The notes under the pieces are model-generated. The model saw nothing but the letters and a program-made list of their open reading frames with translations. It was not told the origin of the DNA and did not search any database. A DNA stretch of 63,803 nucleotides. Source: Acidobacteriota bacterium (GTDB lineage Bacteria; Acidobacteriota; Terriglobia; Bryobacterales; Bryobacteraceae). The first letter of the stretch is position 1, and every line of letters starts with the position of its first letter. Positions 24,885 through 33,886 of this stretch are shown in pieces. Where the stretch lies: positions 1 through 63,803 of the forward strand of contig JAPKYZ010000086.1 of NCBI GenBank assembly GCA_026394055.1, in the 5' to 3' direction. Made by a program: the position numbers and the translations under genes.

Positions 24885-25194
24885 GCTTGAAGCGGATGGT
24901 CGCGATCAGGCCGTCGCGCTCTTCGGCAATGGGTTGGGCTTGGGCCAGGAGTTCAGGCGACGCGTCGGCCTCGCTGATCACCGCGCTGACGCAGCGCAGC
25001 CCGGCCACCAGCTCCGCACGAGCGCGCCAGTTCAGCAGTTCATCGGCGGTGTTGCGGACAATCACGGTGAGTCCGGTGCCCAGCGCCGCCAGGGCTTCCG
25101 CTTCCGCGGCGGTGACGGGGTCAAAGTTACCGATCGCCACTGGGGCGGTGGCAGGGGCGGTGATGGCGGCGCCAATCTTGCTGCGAGTATCCAC
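24874..25194 (-). CDS. Degenerate nucleotidyltransferase-like small protein
   Basis: A 106-residue protein whose first half follows the cytidylyltransferase/HldE pattern (VAIGNFDPVT, then a helix, then LTVIVRN), but the catalytic HxGH is replaced by TAAE, so enzymatic activity as a nucleotidyltransferase is unlikely. It is encoded between the two GT9 genes, 7 bp after one and overlapping the other, so it is part of the same transcript. A role as a regulatory or scaffold partner in core assembly is a guess. An intact HldE-type adenylyltransferase is encoded nearby at 26968-27432. Confidence 0.6.
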   Translation of the reverse strand: MDTRSKIGAAITAPATAPVAIGNFDPVTAAEAEALAALGTGLTVIVRNTADELLNWRARAELVAGLRCVSAVISEADASPELLAQAQPIAEERDGLIATIRFKHGR

Positions 25195-25201
25195 TACCCC
25201 G

Positions 25202-26176
25202 CTATTTCAGCAGTTCGAGAGCGGTAGCCGCAACGAGGTCCGACGAAACGCGTGTCATACAACGGTGGTCGATGTGGCATTCGCGCTGCAAGCACGGGCT
25301 ACATTCGACATCGTGCCGGACCACGCGGGCATGCGTACCGGTGGGTCCGGTGGTGATGTGGTTGGTCGCGCCAAACACCGCTACCGTCGGCACGCCCACG
25401 GCCGAGGCGATATGCATCGACCCGGAATCATTGGTGATCATCACGCGGCACCGCGCCACTTCATCAATGAACTGGCGCAACGTGGTTTGCCCCGCCGTAT
25501 TGTGCGCCTCAATGCCTTCGGCGCGGATCATGTAGGCCACCTGTTCGCAGACGTCGCGTTCGCCCGCCGTGCCGAACACCATCACTTTCGTGTTCAACTG
25601 CCGTGCGAGTTGCAGCGCGGATTCGGCAAAGCGTTCGGGCAGCCAGCGCTTGGCGCCACCATAGGCCGCGCCGGGGCTGACGCCGATCTGCGCGTGCGGA
25701 TTGGGCTGCACGCCGGAGAGGCGAATGGAGGCCACTGTTGGCAACGGCTCATCAATCAAACCGGCGCGGCGGAGCAGCTCGAGATAGTAGAAACTCTCAT
25801 GCGGCGGAATCTCGCCGGGTTGGGGCACTTGGATGGCATCGTTCAGCAGAAAGCCACGCGCGTCCCGGTCGTAGCCGATGCGTTGGGGGATCATCGCCAG
25901 GCTGACCGTAAGCGCGGCGCCAAAGGCATTCTGGAGCAGCACGGCGCAATCGAACCGGCGCGAAAACAGTTCGGCGATCGCCTTCAACTGGTAGCCGTGC
26001 CAGGGAATCAGCTCGTCGCAGAAGGGTTCCCGGCCATAGAGATCGGCCACCCACGGGCGGGCCAGTATCGTCATCTTGGCCTGGGGATGCGCGCGCCGCA
26101 GCGCATGCAGAGCGGGTAACGACATCACGGCATCGCCCACCCAGTTGGTCGCGCGGATCAGGAAATTGTCAGGCAC
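25202..26176 (-). CDS. waaF: Lipopolysaccharide heptosyltransferase II-like GT9 enzyme
   Basis: A 324-residue GT-B glycosyltransferase of the WaaF type, adding the second heptose to the LPS core. It opens with RATNWVGDAVMSLPALHALR, and carries the nucleotide-sugar site MITNDSGSMHIASAVGVPTVAVFG and the cysteine-containing CSPCLQRECHIDHRCM segment typical of WaaF. The reading frame runs open to 26848, but everything before residue VPDNFLIRA is antisense to the dioxygenase gene; the GTG at 26174-26176 is the most plausible start. Only 18 bp separate it from the divergent dioxygenase start, and no clear Shine-Dalgarno is visible. Confidence 0.85.
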   Translation of the reverse strand: MPDNFLIRATNWVGDAVMSLPALHALRRAHPQAKMTILARPWVADLYGREPFCDELIPWHGYQLKAIAELFSRRFDCAVLLQNAFGAALTVSLAMIPQRIGYDRDARGFLLNDAIQVPQPGEIPPHESFYYLELLRRAGLIDEPLPTVASIRLSGVQPNPHAQIGVSPGAAYGGAKRWLPERFAESALQLARQLNTKVMVFGTAGERDVCEQVAYMIRAEGIEAHNTAGQTTLRQFIDEVARCRVMITNDSGSMHIASAVGVPTVAVFGATNHITTGPTGTHARVVRHDVECSPCLQRECHIDHRCMTRVSSDLVAATALELLK

Positions 26177-26194
26177 CAGTACAATGGTGACGGA

Positions 26195-26971
26195 ATGCTG
26201 AGCGAAGCGCAAAAGCAGCAATTGGACGACCACGGCTTTGTCGTCCTCGAAGATTACGTGCCGGCGGCCATGCTGAAGGAACTGCGCGAACGCATCGATG
26301 AACTGTTCGCGCAAGAAGGCGAGAACGCCGGCAGCGAGTTCCGGCACGAAGAGGGTGCCCGGCGCTTGGCCAACCTTGTCGACAAAGGCGAAGTGTTTCG
26401 GCGGGCGGTGTCGATGCCGGAAGTGCTGGACGGCACGGGCACGGTGATCCACGAGCGGTTCAAGCTGTCGAGCCTGAATGTGCGCTCCACCAACCCGCAT
26501 ACGGCCGATGCTCAACCTCTGCATTGCGACATGGGTGCGATTCCGGATGAGCTCGGCTACTGGGTGTCGAACACGGTGTGGATGATCGACGACTTCACGG
26601 TGGACAACGGTGCCATCCGTGCCGTTCCCGGAACGCACAAGCTGGGCCAGTTGCCGCAGAACGTCATCGCCGACATCCGTGCGCCGCATCCCGATGAACG
26701 GCTGATCACGGGGCGCGCCGGGACGGTAGTGATCATGAACGCGCACTGCTGGCACGGGGGAACGGCCAACCGGACGGACAAGGCTCGGTGTGCCATGCAT
26801 AGCTTCTATTGCCGCTGGGATAAGCCGCAGCAACAGTGGCAGAAGCAACTGCTGCGGGCGGAGACGCAGGCGAAGCTATCGCCCGCGCTGCGCGCTCTGC
26901 TGGCGCTGGATGACGCGGAGAACGACCGCATCACCGCCACCAATACAGTAAAGAGTGGGTTTCTGAAATGA
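26195..26971 (+). CDS. Phytanoyl-CoA dioxygenase family protein
   Basis: A 258-residue Fe(II)/2-oxoglutarate-dependent oxygenase of the PhyH family. The iron triad is visible as LHCDMG (His and Asp) and the distal His in NAHCWHGGTANRT, with the 2-oxoglutarate-binding Arg just after. The sequence between, VSNTVWMIDDFTVDNGAIRAVPGTHK, is the family core. Substrate is unknown; relatives hydroxylate lipids, amino acids or small metabolites. Its stop overlaps the start of the adenylyltransferase gene (ATGA at 26968-26971), so a role in modifying an LPS-core or heptose-related molecule is possible but unproven. Confidence 0.88.
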   Translation: MLSEAQKQQLDDHGFVVLEDYVPAAMLKELRERIDELFAQEGENAGSEFRHEEGARRLANLVDKGEVFRRAVSMPEVLDGTGTVIHERFKLSSLNVRSTNPHTADAQPLHCDMGAIPDELGYWVSNTVWMIDDFTVDNGAIRAVPGTHKLGQLPQNVIADIRAPHPDERLITGRAGTVVIMNAHCWHGGTANRTDKARCAMHSFYCRWDKPQQQWQKQLLRAETQAKLSPALRALLALDDAENDRITATNTVKSGFLK

Positions 26972-27432
26972 TCATCGCTGACCGCGCACAACTGGTGGCC
27001 CTTCGCCAGCAATGGAAGGCTGAGGGCAAGAAGGTGGCCTTCACCAATGGCTGCTACGACATCCTGCACCCCGGCCATATCCGGCTGCTGGAGGCCTCAC
27101 GCTCCTTGGCTGACGTGTTGATTTTGGCGCTCAACACGGATTCGAGCGTTCAACGCATCAAGGGCCCGTTGCGGCCGATGTTGAGCGAAGACAGCCGCGC
27201 CCGCCTGGCTGATCAACTGGAGGCGGTGGACGTCGTCACCTTCTTTGATGAAGAGACTCCGCGGGAGTTGATCGCGGAAGTGCTGCCGGATTACCTCGTA
27301 AAGGGCGCCGATTGGGCCCATTTCATTGCGGGCCGTGAAGAGGTGGAAGCGGCGGGCGGGGAAGTGAAAGCGCTGCCACTGGAGCCCGGCTATTCCACCA
27401 CCAATCTGGTGGAGCTGGTCTTATCGCGGTGA
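26968..27432 (+). CDS. hldE: D-glycero-beta-D-manno-heptose 1-phosphate adenylyltransferase
   Basis: A 154-residue stand-alone HldE C-domain (RfaE2 type). It has the nucleotidyltransferase motif NGCYDILHPGHIRLL with intact HxGH, LNTDSSVQRIKGPLRP and the terminal YSTTNLVELV, all typical of the enzyme making ADP-heptose for LPS core. The kinase half of bifunctional HldE is not here and must be encoded separately. It lies opposite the heptosyltransferase genes that use its product and overlaps the genes on both sides (ATGA and GTGA junctions). Confidence 0.92.
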   Translation: MIIADRAQLVALRQQWKAEGKKVAFTNGCYDILHPGHIRLLEASRSLADVLILALNTDSSVQRIKGPLRPMLSEDSRARLADQLEAVDVVTFFDEETPRELIAEVLPDYLVKGADWAHFIAGREEVEAAGGEVKALPLEPGYSTTNLVELVLSR

Positions 27433-30400
27433 CCATCACCGCCCATCGAGTCTCCGCCACTCTTGACCTGCTGCGCGATAGCCCGGCAGTTCAACAGGCA
27501 TTGGCGCGGGCGCGGGCGGGCGAATCGCTGACTCTTTCCGGCTTGACGCTGACCGCGAAAGCGCTGGTGTTGGCGGTGCTGTCGCGGGAGCTGGGCCGGT
27601 CACTGGTGGTGGTCACCGACGGGGTGAAGCAAGCGGAAGCGTTGCTGGAGCCGCTCTCCACGTTCGCGCAGCCCATCCTGCTGCCTGCGCTGGACGTGCT
27701 GCCGCACCAAGGCTTGTCGCCGCACTCAGACATTCTCGAGCGTCGCGCCTCGGGCCTGCTGGCGATGACGGAGGGTCGTGCGCCGCTGGTGATTGCGCCG
27801 GTGGTCAGCGCCTTGCTGAAGACGCGCGAAGCTTCGTTCTACCGGCAACTGGCGCTGACCTTGCGGGTGAATGAAGATGTCCCGCTGGATGACTTGATCG
27901 CGCACCTGCTCAACGTCGGCTACACCAAGCAGGAGCCGGTGGAGATGCCGGGCGAGTTCTCCATCCGCGGCGGCATTGTCGATGTCTACCCACCGGAGAC
28001 CGAGCGTCCGCTGCGCATTGAGTTCTTCGGCGACACCATCGAATCGATGCGCTGGTTCGACACCGAATCGCAGCGCTCCGTGGGCACGACGCAAGAAGCC
28101 GTGCTGTTGCCGCTGACCGAGCAGCCCGGTCCGCGCTTCTTTGACCCCACCGAAGGCCGCAGTTCCAGCCTGTTTGATGCCGACCCGCGCTGTGTGATTG
28201 TCTGGGATGAGCCGGAGCAAACGCGCGCTGCCGCGGATCGCTTCTGGAAGCGGCTGGAAGACAATCTCGATGCGGCGGAGGCTAGCTACTGGCGTTGGGG
28301 AGAGCTCGAATCCCACGGCGCTTCCCGGCAGTCGATCACGCTGAGGGAACTGGGCTTGGAGGGCGCGGGCATTGAGTTCCGTTCGAGTGCCACCACTCAC
28401 TACCAGGGCAACATCCAGCGGGCAACGGCCGATATCCGGCAACTGGCCGAGCGCGGGGCGCGGTTAGTGTTCCATGCTCCCGCGATCGGCGAGACGGAGC
28501 GCCTCGAAGAGATCTTCAAATCGTTCGAGGCCCGGTTTGTCACCGGTGCCATTGGCCGCGGCGTCATCTTTCAAGACCCGCTGCTCGCGCTGTTTTCGTT
28601 CGACGACCTGTTCGATACGTCGGCCATCGTCGTTCGCCAGCCGCGCATTCAATCGAATCTGAAGGCCTTCGCGGCCGACATCTCGGATTTGAAGCCCGGC
28701 GACTTTGTGGTGCATACCGTGCACGGTGTGGCCAAGTTTATCGGCGTCAAAGAGATTCCGCAGGGCGACCAGACGGGCGACTTCATGGTGCTGGAGTACG
28801 CGGGCGAATCGAAGCTCTACGTCCCGCTGACGCGCCTCGATCTCATCCAAAAGTTCCGTGGCGCCGGTGACGCCGCACCGCCACTGGACCGCATGGGCGG
28901 CGCCACCTGGGAGCGCACCAAGAAGCGCGTCAAGACCAAGATGCGTGACATGGCGGATGAGCTCTTAAAGCTCTACGCCGAGCGCAAAATGGCCGAAGGC
29001 TTTGCCTGCTCGCCCGACTCCAACTGGCAGCGCGAGTTTGAAGATGCCTTCGAATACACCGCCACCAAGGATCAGTTGGCCGCCGTCACCGACATCAAGC
29101 GCGACATGGAATCGCACCAGCCGATGGACCGGCTGCTGTGCGGCGACGTCGGCTTTGGCAAGACCGAAGTGGCCATGCGCGCGGCGTTCAAGTGTCTGGG
29201 CGACGGGCGGCAGGTGGCGGTGCTGGCGCCCACGACGGTGCTCGCGTTCCAGCACTTTGAAAGCTTCAAGCGCCGCTTTGCCAGCTTCCCGGCGCGCATC
29301 GAACTGCTCAGCCGGTTCCGCAACGCGAAAGAGATCAAGGAGACGCTGGTCGATCTCGCGGCAGGCAAAGTAGACGTCGTCATCGGCACGCACCGCATCT
29401 TTTCCAAAGACGTTGAGTTCGCCGACCTGGGCCTGATGATCGTCGACGAAGAGCAGCGCTTTGGCGTGCGTCACAAGGAGCGTCTGAAGCAGATCCGCAA
29501 GAACGTTGACGCGCTCACCATGAGCGCCACGCCCATCCCCCGCACGCTGCATATGAGCCTGCTGGGCCTGCGCGACATGAGCGTCATTGAAACGCCGCCT
29601 AAGGATCGGCTGGCCATTCACACGGTGGTGGCGCACTTTGATCTGGGCGTCGTCAAGTCCGCCATCGAACAGGAATTGCAGCGCGGCGGGCAGGTCTATT
29701 TTGTCCACAACCGGATCGATTCGATCTTCGCGCGGGCGGCCTCTATTCAAGAGCTGATGCCCGATATCAAGATCGGCGTCGGCCACGGGCAGATGGGCGA
29801 AGAGGCGCTGGAGAAGGTGCTGCTGGGCTTTATGCGGCACGAGTTCGATGTCTTCGTCTGCACCACGATTGTCGAGAATGGCCTGGACATCCCGCTGGCC
29901 AACACGATGATCATCGAGAACGCGCAGAACTACGGCCTGTCCGAGCTCTATCAGTTGCGTGGCCGCGTCGGCCGCTCGAATCGCCGCGCCTATGCCTACC
30001 TGCTAGTGCCGCCCGATACGGAGCTCACCGAAATCGCCCGCAAGCGCCTGGCGGCGCTGAAGGAGTTTTCTGACTTAGGCGCCGGCTTCAAGATTGCCGC
30101 GCTCGACCTAGAGCTGCGTGGCGCGGGCAACATCTTGGGTGGCGAACAGCACGGCCACATCGCCGATGTCGGCTTTGACATGTATGTCCGCATGCTGGAA
30201 GAGACGGTGCGCGAATTGAAGGGCGAAGAGATTCCGCCCGAAGTGCATTCCACGCTCAACCTCGGCCTCGACATCCGCATCCCGGCCAGCTATATCGCCG
30301 ATGAACACCAGCGTCTGCGCGCCTATAAGCGCGTGGCTGATTTGAAGACGCGAGATCAAGCCGCGGCCGTGTTGGCTGAATTTGCTGACCGCTATGGGCC

Positions 30401-30662
30401 AACGCCCGAGGCGCTGTCGACGCTGGTGGAGTTTGCGTTGGTCAAGTCCCTGGCGGAATCGATCGGCATCGAAACCATCGACCGGCGCAGCGGCTTTGCC
30501 AACATCAAGTTCCACCAGGAAAGCAAAGTGGACCCGCAGAAGCTGCTGGAGCTGCTGCAAAGCACGCCCGGCGCGCAATTCAACCCCTCCGGCGTGCTCC
30601 GCGTACCGTTGGGTGCCGACATCCTCGCCTCGCTGGCCGATCAGCTGGGGCGTCTACGTTAG
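27429..30662 (+). CDS. mfd: Transcription-repair coupling factor
   Basis: A 1077-residue Mfd. The UvrB-like N-terminal damage-recognition part is followed by the RNA polymerase-interaction domain ([12 protein letters not shown], about residue 425), a RecG-like SF2 translocase with Walker [10 protein letters not shown] (about 573) and DEEQRFG (about 672), TRG motif region, and the C-terminal UvrA-masking domain. It displaces stalled RNA polymerase and recruits UvrA. The start is a GTG in a GTGA overlap with hldE. The last 68 bp of the gene are repeated at 31392-31459 behind a toxin-antitoxin-like module; this copy keeps the intact end ([16 protein letters not shown]...). Confidence 0.96.
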   Translation: MTITAHRVSATLDLLRDSPAVQQALARARAGESLTLSGLTLTAKALVLAVLSRELGRSLVVVTDGVKQAEALLEPLSTFAQPILLPALDVLPHQGLSPHSDILERRASGLLAMTEGRAPLVIAPVVSALLKTREASFYRQLALTLRVNEDVPLDDLIAHLLNVGYTKQEPVEMPGEFSIRGGIVDVYPPETERPLRIEFFGDTIESMRWFDTESQRSVGTTQEAVLLPLTEQPGPRFFDPTEGRSSSLFDADPRCVIVWDEPEQTRAAADRFWKRLEDNLDAAEASYWRWGELESHGASRQSITLRELGLEGAGIEFRSSATTHYQGNIQRATADIRQLAERGARLVFHAPAIGETERLEEIFKSFEARFVTGAIGRGVIFQDPLLALFSFDDLFDTSAIVVRQPRIQSNLKAFAADISDLKPGDFVVHTVHGVAKFIGVKEIPQGDQTGDFMVLEYAGESKLYVPLTRLDLIQKFRGAGDAAPPLDRMGGATWERTKKRVKTKMRDMADELLKLYAERKMAEGFACSPDSNWQREFEDAFEYTATKDQLAAVTDIKRDMESHQPMDRLLCGDVGFGKTEVAMRAAFKCLGDGRQVAVLAPTTVLAFQHFESFKRRFASFPARIELLSRFRNAKEIKETLVDLAAGKVDVVIGTHRIFSKDVEFADLGLMIVDEEQRFGVRHKERLKQIRKNVDALTMSATPIPRTLHMSLLGLRDMSVIETPPKDRLAIHTVVAHFDLGVVKSAIEQELQRGGQVYFVHNRIDSIFARAASIQELMPDIKIGVGHGQMGEEALEKVLLGFMRHEFDVFVCTTIVENGLDIPLANTMIIENAQNYGLSELYQLRGRVGRSNRRAYAYLLVPPDTELTEIARKRLAALKEFSDLGAGFKIAALDLELRGAGNILGGEQHGHIADVGFDMYVRMLEETVRELKGEEIPPEVHSTLNLGLDIRIPASYIADEHQRLRAYKRVADLKTRDQAAAVLAEFADRYGPTPEALSTLVEFALVKSLAESIGIETIDRRSGFANIKFHQESKVDPQKLLELLQSTPGAQFNPSGVLRVPLGADILASLADQLGRLR
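30591..30658 (+). repeat. mfd 3'-end repeat, left copy
   Basis: These 68 bp, the last codons of mfd, match 31392-31459 at 62 of 68 positions in direct orientation. They flank the VapBC-like module on its left side in the manner of an integration or duplication junction. Confidence 0.88.
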
Positions 30663-30746
30663 CTGGTCCCGGCGCGACTTGGTTCACCGCTCGTGGCTTC
30701 TCCGGCGGAGCATCTCGTTCCCGGCCGGTGCTAACTTGGTTGTACG

Positions 30747-30965
30747 ATGAGCCGGATCGAGTCCATTGTTCAGGATCTGATGCTCCTTACTCCCGAGGGG
30801 TTGGAGAGCGCCGCGGATTTTGTCCACCGTCTCCGCCAGATTGGGCTGGAAGAACGCAATGCGTTACTCCGCCAAACGGCGGGCAGCCTCAGCCCCGGCG
30901 AGGGGGCCGAACTCGCCAGCCTGATTGAGGACGGTTGCGAGCGAGTGGATGAGCATAGCTGGTAG
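30747..30965 (+). CDS. Probable VapB-type antitoxin
   Basis: A 72-residue acidic, mostly helical protein encoded just before and overlapping a PIN-domain toxin by 17 bp in another frame, the normal layout for an antitoxin. The family is not one I can name with certainty; the pattern MSRIESIVQDLMLLTPEGLESAADF, then ALLRQTAGSLSPGEGAELASLIEDGCERVD resembles small VapB-like antitoxins found with type II PIN toxins. The C terminus (EDGCERVDEHSW) would be the toxin-neutralising tail. It begins 85 bp after mfd. Confidence 0.7.
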   Translation: MSRIESIVQDLMLLTPEGLESAADFVHRLRQIGLEERNALLRQTAGSLSPGEGAELASLIEDGCERVDEHSW

Positions 30966-31347
30966 CGTACTCCTCGATACGAGTGTCATCATCGATCACC
31001 TTCGGGGCAAAGATCCTTCGATCAGTCGCCGCTTGGAAGCAACGCCGGTACTTTTTGTGCCGGTTATCGCCATCGGCGAGTTGGTCTATGGGGTTTGCCG
31101 TTCGAAGTTCGCCCAGAAGGGTGAACGGCAATTGCGAATGTTCCTTGAGGCATGCGTCGTGGTCCAGACCGACGAAGAGGCGGCTCACGTGTTCGGCCGG
31201 GTAAAGGCTGAACTAGCGGCTCGCGGCACCCCAATCCCCGAGAACGATCTGTGGATCGCCTCCATCGCCATTCGGCACAACCTCCCGGTCGCCACGCGGG
31301 ACGGCCACTTTTCCGCCGTTCCGGGACTGGCGGTGGAGAATTGGTGA
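30949..31347 (+). CDS. vapC: VapC-type PIN-domain ribonuclease toxin
   Basis: A 132-residue PIN domain. The four acidic residues of the Mg-dependent RNase site are present: LLDTSVIIDHL, AIGELVYGV, ENDLWIASIAI and ATRDGHFSAV. Length and motif spacing match VapC toxins, which cut tRNA or rRNA when released from the antitoxin. The ATG at 30949 lies inside the antitoxin gene, so translation is coupled. The pair sits exactly between two copies of the mfd 3' end, which marks it as an inserted module. Its RNA target is unknown. Confidence 0.88.
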   Translation: MSIAGSVLLDTSVIIDHLRGKDPSISRRLEATPVLFVPVIAIGELVYGVCRSKFAQKGERQLRMFLEACVVVQTDEEAAHVFGRVKAELAARGTPIPENDLWIASIAIRHNLPVATRDGHFSAVPGLAVENW

Positions 31348-31374
31348 GCCCACGCCGGAGAGCGCTCAATCACC

Positions 31375-31395
31375 CGCCGGCTAGCTGCGCCGGCG
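31375..31395 (+). terminator. Hairpin at the module-repeat junction
   Basis: CGCCGGC-TAGCTGC-GCCGGCG is a 7-bp perfect stem ending inside the first bases of the right-hand mfd repeat. It may end VapC transcription or mark the junction; there is no U-tract. Confidence 0.35.
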
Positions 31396-32802
31396 TGCTC
31401 CGCGTACCGTTGGGTGTCGACATCCTCGCCTCGCTGGGCGGTCTATTGGGGCGTCTACGGTCACTGTAGCGCGGGCCGTCACGGTGACCTCGTGCGCCGC
31501 AGGTGACTCCGCGGCGGGGACGGCTCTTGCGGGTGACGGCTGCGGGCGTTCGAGCGTGAGTCCGGCGTCTTGCGTTGGCACAAAGGTGGGCGGAGGTGGC
31601 GGAGTTACGTCGAGTACCGTGGGCATCTCCATGGGGTCGTCCTGGCGCACCATCGCCGGTACACTCGACACTCCCGCGGACTTCGGGTGGGCAGAGACGT
31701 CCGCGCGGGCGGGCAGGCCATGCACCCAGGCCAGCGACCTCCGGCCCGCGATCATGGCGGCGATCAGCACCAGGATCCAGGCGGCCAGCGCTGGCTTGTG
31801 GAACGGGTAATCCACCAGCGCGTGCAGAAACACCGCTGGCACGCCCAGCGCCCAGGGCTGCCGCCACGCTTCGCGAATAGACCATAGCGCGAGCAGCAGC
31901 AGCGGCACCACGGCGAGCACTCCCGCCTCGGCCATCCACTCCAACCAGTCGTTGTGGGCGTGATCCACGATCAAGCCATTGTCGAAGCCCGCGTGGGCCG
32001 GGTAGGCCGTCTCATAGGCACCAAGGCCCGAGCCCAATAGCGGCCGTTCCGCGATCAGCGCGACGGTAGAGCGGTAGATCGCCGCCCGGTTTCCATCGCC
32101 CCGCTGCGCCATCTGCGGCCACAGGGCCAAGCCCGCCGTTGTCACCACCACCAGCGCGATGCCCAGCGTGAGGCTGCGGGCGCGCCAGGAATGCTCCCCT
32201 AAGAGCCAGATCAGCACCAGCGCTTCGGCCGCCATCAACGCGATGGCTGCCCGGGATCCGCCCAGCACCACTGCCCCGGCGAGAATGCTGGCCGCAAAGT
32301 AGAAGACCGGCCGCCGCTCCTGGGCCGCGCGCACCATGGCCAGGGGTAGGATCAGTTCGGTGAACGCTCCGTGGTGGTTGCGGTTGGGGAATGGTCCCCA
32401 ACCGGCCATGGAGACCAGCGCCAGGACGACGCCCAGGATCAAGGTGGCATCAAGGAACAGCCGCCGGATGTTGAGGTCGGAAAGGATGCTGCGGGCGGCC
32501 ACAAACAACGCCCCCAGCGCCAGCCAGATCAGCACCTCATCGAGCGTGGCGGCGCGATGTTCGGTGGCCCCCACCAGCAACTGGATCAGCCCGGCAGCCG
32601 GCAGTGCGAAGACGCTCGCCGTCCGCCAATCGAGCTCCGCCGGGCAGGAACGGAACCAGGCGCGCACCGCCGCCGCTGCCGCAAACAGCAACCACGCGGC
32701 CGCCACCCAGACCGGCGCAAAGCCGCTGGACTGCGCACTGCGCCAGGCCATCAGGAAGACCGGCACGGTCAGCGCCAGATAGAGACCGCCCAGAAAGATC
32801 AC
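31381..32802 (-). CDS. O-antigen ligase/polymerase-like membrane protein
   Basis: A 473-residue protein with about ten hydrophobic segments and a Wzy_C/WaaL-type core: NRNHHGAFTELILPLAM and, in the large periplasmic loop, GSGLGAYETAYP with DHAHNDWLEWMAEAG. Such enzymes join or polymerise undecaprenyl-linked glycans in the periplasm. The start is GTG at 32802, overlapping the previous gene's stop (GTGA). After the last membrane segments a Pro-rich tail follows, and the final roughly 25 residues are the antisense reading of the second mfd 3'-end copy (31392-31459), so the C terminus seems to have been replaced by the duplication. Confidence 0.82.
   Translation of the reverse strand: MIFLGGLYLALTVPVFLMAWRSAQSSGFAPVWVAAAWLLFAAAAAVRAWFRSCPAELDWRTASVFALPAAGLIQLLVGATEHRAATLDEVLIWLALGALFVAARSILSDLNIRRLFLDATLILGVVLALVSMAGWGPFPNRNHHGAFTELILPLAMVRAAQERRPVFYFAASILAGAVVLGGSRAAIALMAAEALVLIWLLGEHSWRARSLTLGIALVVVTTAGLALWPQMAQRGDGNRAAIYRSTVALIAERPLLGSGLGAYETAYPAHAGFDNGLIVDHAHNDWLEWMAEAGVLAVVPLLLLALWSIREAWRQPWALGVPAVFLHALVDYPFHKPALAAWILVLIAAMIAGRRSLAWVHGLPARADVSAHPKSAGVSSVPAMVRQDDPMEMPTVLDVTPPPPPTFVPTQDAGLTLERPQPSPARAVPAAESPAAHEVTVTARATVTVDAPIDRPARRGCRHPTVRGARRRS
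31392..31459 (+). repeat. mfd 3'-end repeat, right copy
   Basis: A second, decayed copy of the mfd 3' end in direct orientation, identical to 30591-30658 at 62 of 68 positions. It no longer belongs to an mfd gene; on the minus strand it encodes the tail of the O-antigen ligase-like protein. Confidence 0.88.
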
Positions 32803-33797
32803 GGGGCACTCCGGCGGTCCAGGCGGGACACGGTGGTGTTCTCGTTGGGGCTCAGCCGTTCGAGCGCGATGCGCCGGATGGCCAACGTGCCAGAGAGGCG
32901 CACGACACCGGGGCGGCGGCGCCAGCTCAAACCCAGGCGCACAAAGCGGCCCGCGGCGCGGGTGGAGAAATCCAGCTGTTGCCGCGCCCACTGCGGTCCG
33001 GCGGTGACTTCGGGCGCTTCACTCAGCAGGTTGCGCCTCTGGTGAGCGTCGGCGATCTCCCACCGCACGCCCGCCAACCGCACGTCCGATTTGATGTCGT
33101 ACGACAAGCGATACCGCCCGTCGGGTTCGAGCGTCAGGTGCTGGCTGAGCAGTTCGCCGGAGTCCGCTTGCCCGCCGGAGAAGACTGCCTCCAGTTGCCC
33201 CGGATGTCCGGGCGAGGTGAGCACGCCCACGGTCACGCCCGCCGGCGCGCCCAGCCGCCAGTCAAAGCCCCGGCTGGTGGGCCAGGTGTCCAGGTCACCA
33301 TTCACGATCAGGGGCTTGGCGCCATGCTGCTGCTCCCACAGCGCCAGAGCCTCGGGCGCCCGGCCGTGGTTGAGCAGCCATTCGCAATGGGTCAGCGCCA
33401 GATCTGGGACGGCGGCGTTCAACTGATCACGGGCGTCGGTGGGGCCGTAGTCGGCCAACAGGGTGAAGAGGGCGGACCGGTCGCCATAGCTCATGGCCAC
33501 CGCCCGGCGGATCCACTGCTGATATTCGGACACCCGCGATTGGCGCAGATAAAAGTTCGCCAGCGCCCAGGCCGGCTCAAAGCGCACATCCGTCTTGGCG
33601 GCCGTCTTCAGCATCTGTTCGGCTTCCGCAACGTGACCCGCCACCTCCGCCTCCGCGGCCTGCGCGATCCAGCTCCGCACGGGTGAGGCCTGCGGTCGAG
33701 CTCCGGTGGGCAGACGCGATAGCCCGATGTAGGCGCTGGCGGTGGCCGCGGCCAGGGTGACCAGTAGCATGGCCCCCCAAAAGGCGCGGTCTAACAT
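32799..33797 (-). CDS. Membrane-anchored TPR-like protein with carbohydrate-binding-like domain
   Basis: A 332-residue protein with one N-terminal membrane segment (FWGAMLLVTLAAATASAYIG). Residues about 40-165 are helical with a TPR-like rhythm (AEAEQMLKTAAKTD, EPAWALANFYLRQ). The remainder (about 175-320) is beta-rich with aromatic and Gly positions reminiscent of CBM4/9-type jelly-roll domains. It is translationally coupled to the O-antigen ligase-like gene and probably works with it in assembling an envelope glycan. The frame is open to 33980, but that part is antisense to the divergent FecR-like gene; ATG at 33797 is preferred, GTG at 33818 possible. Confidence 0.65.
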   Translation of the reverse strand: MLDRAFWGAMLLVTLAAATASAYIGLSRLPTGARPQASPVRSWIAQAAEAEVAGHVAEAEQMLKTAAKTDVRFEPAWALANFYLRQSRVSEYQQWIRRAVAMSYGDRSALFTLLADYGPTDARDQLNAAVPDLALTHCEWLLNHGRAPEALALWEQQHGAKPLIVNGDLDTWPTSRGFDWRLGAPAGVTVGVLTSPGHPGQLEAVFSGGQADSGELLSQHLTLEPDGRYRLSYDIKSDVRLAGVRWEIADAHQRRNLLSEAPEVTAGPQWARQQLDFSTRAAGRFVRLGLSWRRRPGVVRLSGTLAIRRIALERLSPNENTTVSRLDRRSAP

Positions 33798-33886
33798 CGG
33801 TACAGAAATCCGGCTCACATTTTTTCTATCGGCGGCTTGCGCAAATCCATCAAGTGATCCGCAAATTATGCCGAAGAGAATTCCGA

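Noticed and set aside
24824..26119. 431-residue plus-strand open frame
   Set aside because: Covers the heptosyltransferase genes in antisense and has no family pattern.
26177..26848. N-terminal extension of the waaF-like frame to 548 residues
   Set aside because: It is antisense to the well-supported PhyH gene and has no heptosyltransferase homology; the conserved protein starts at about 26176.
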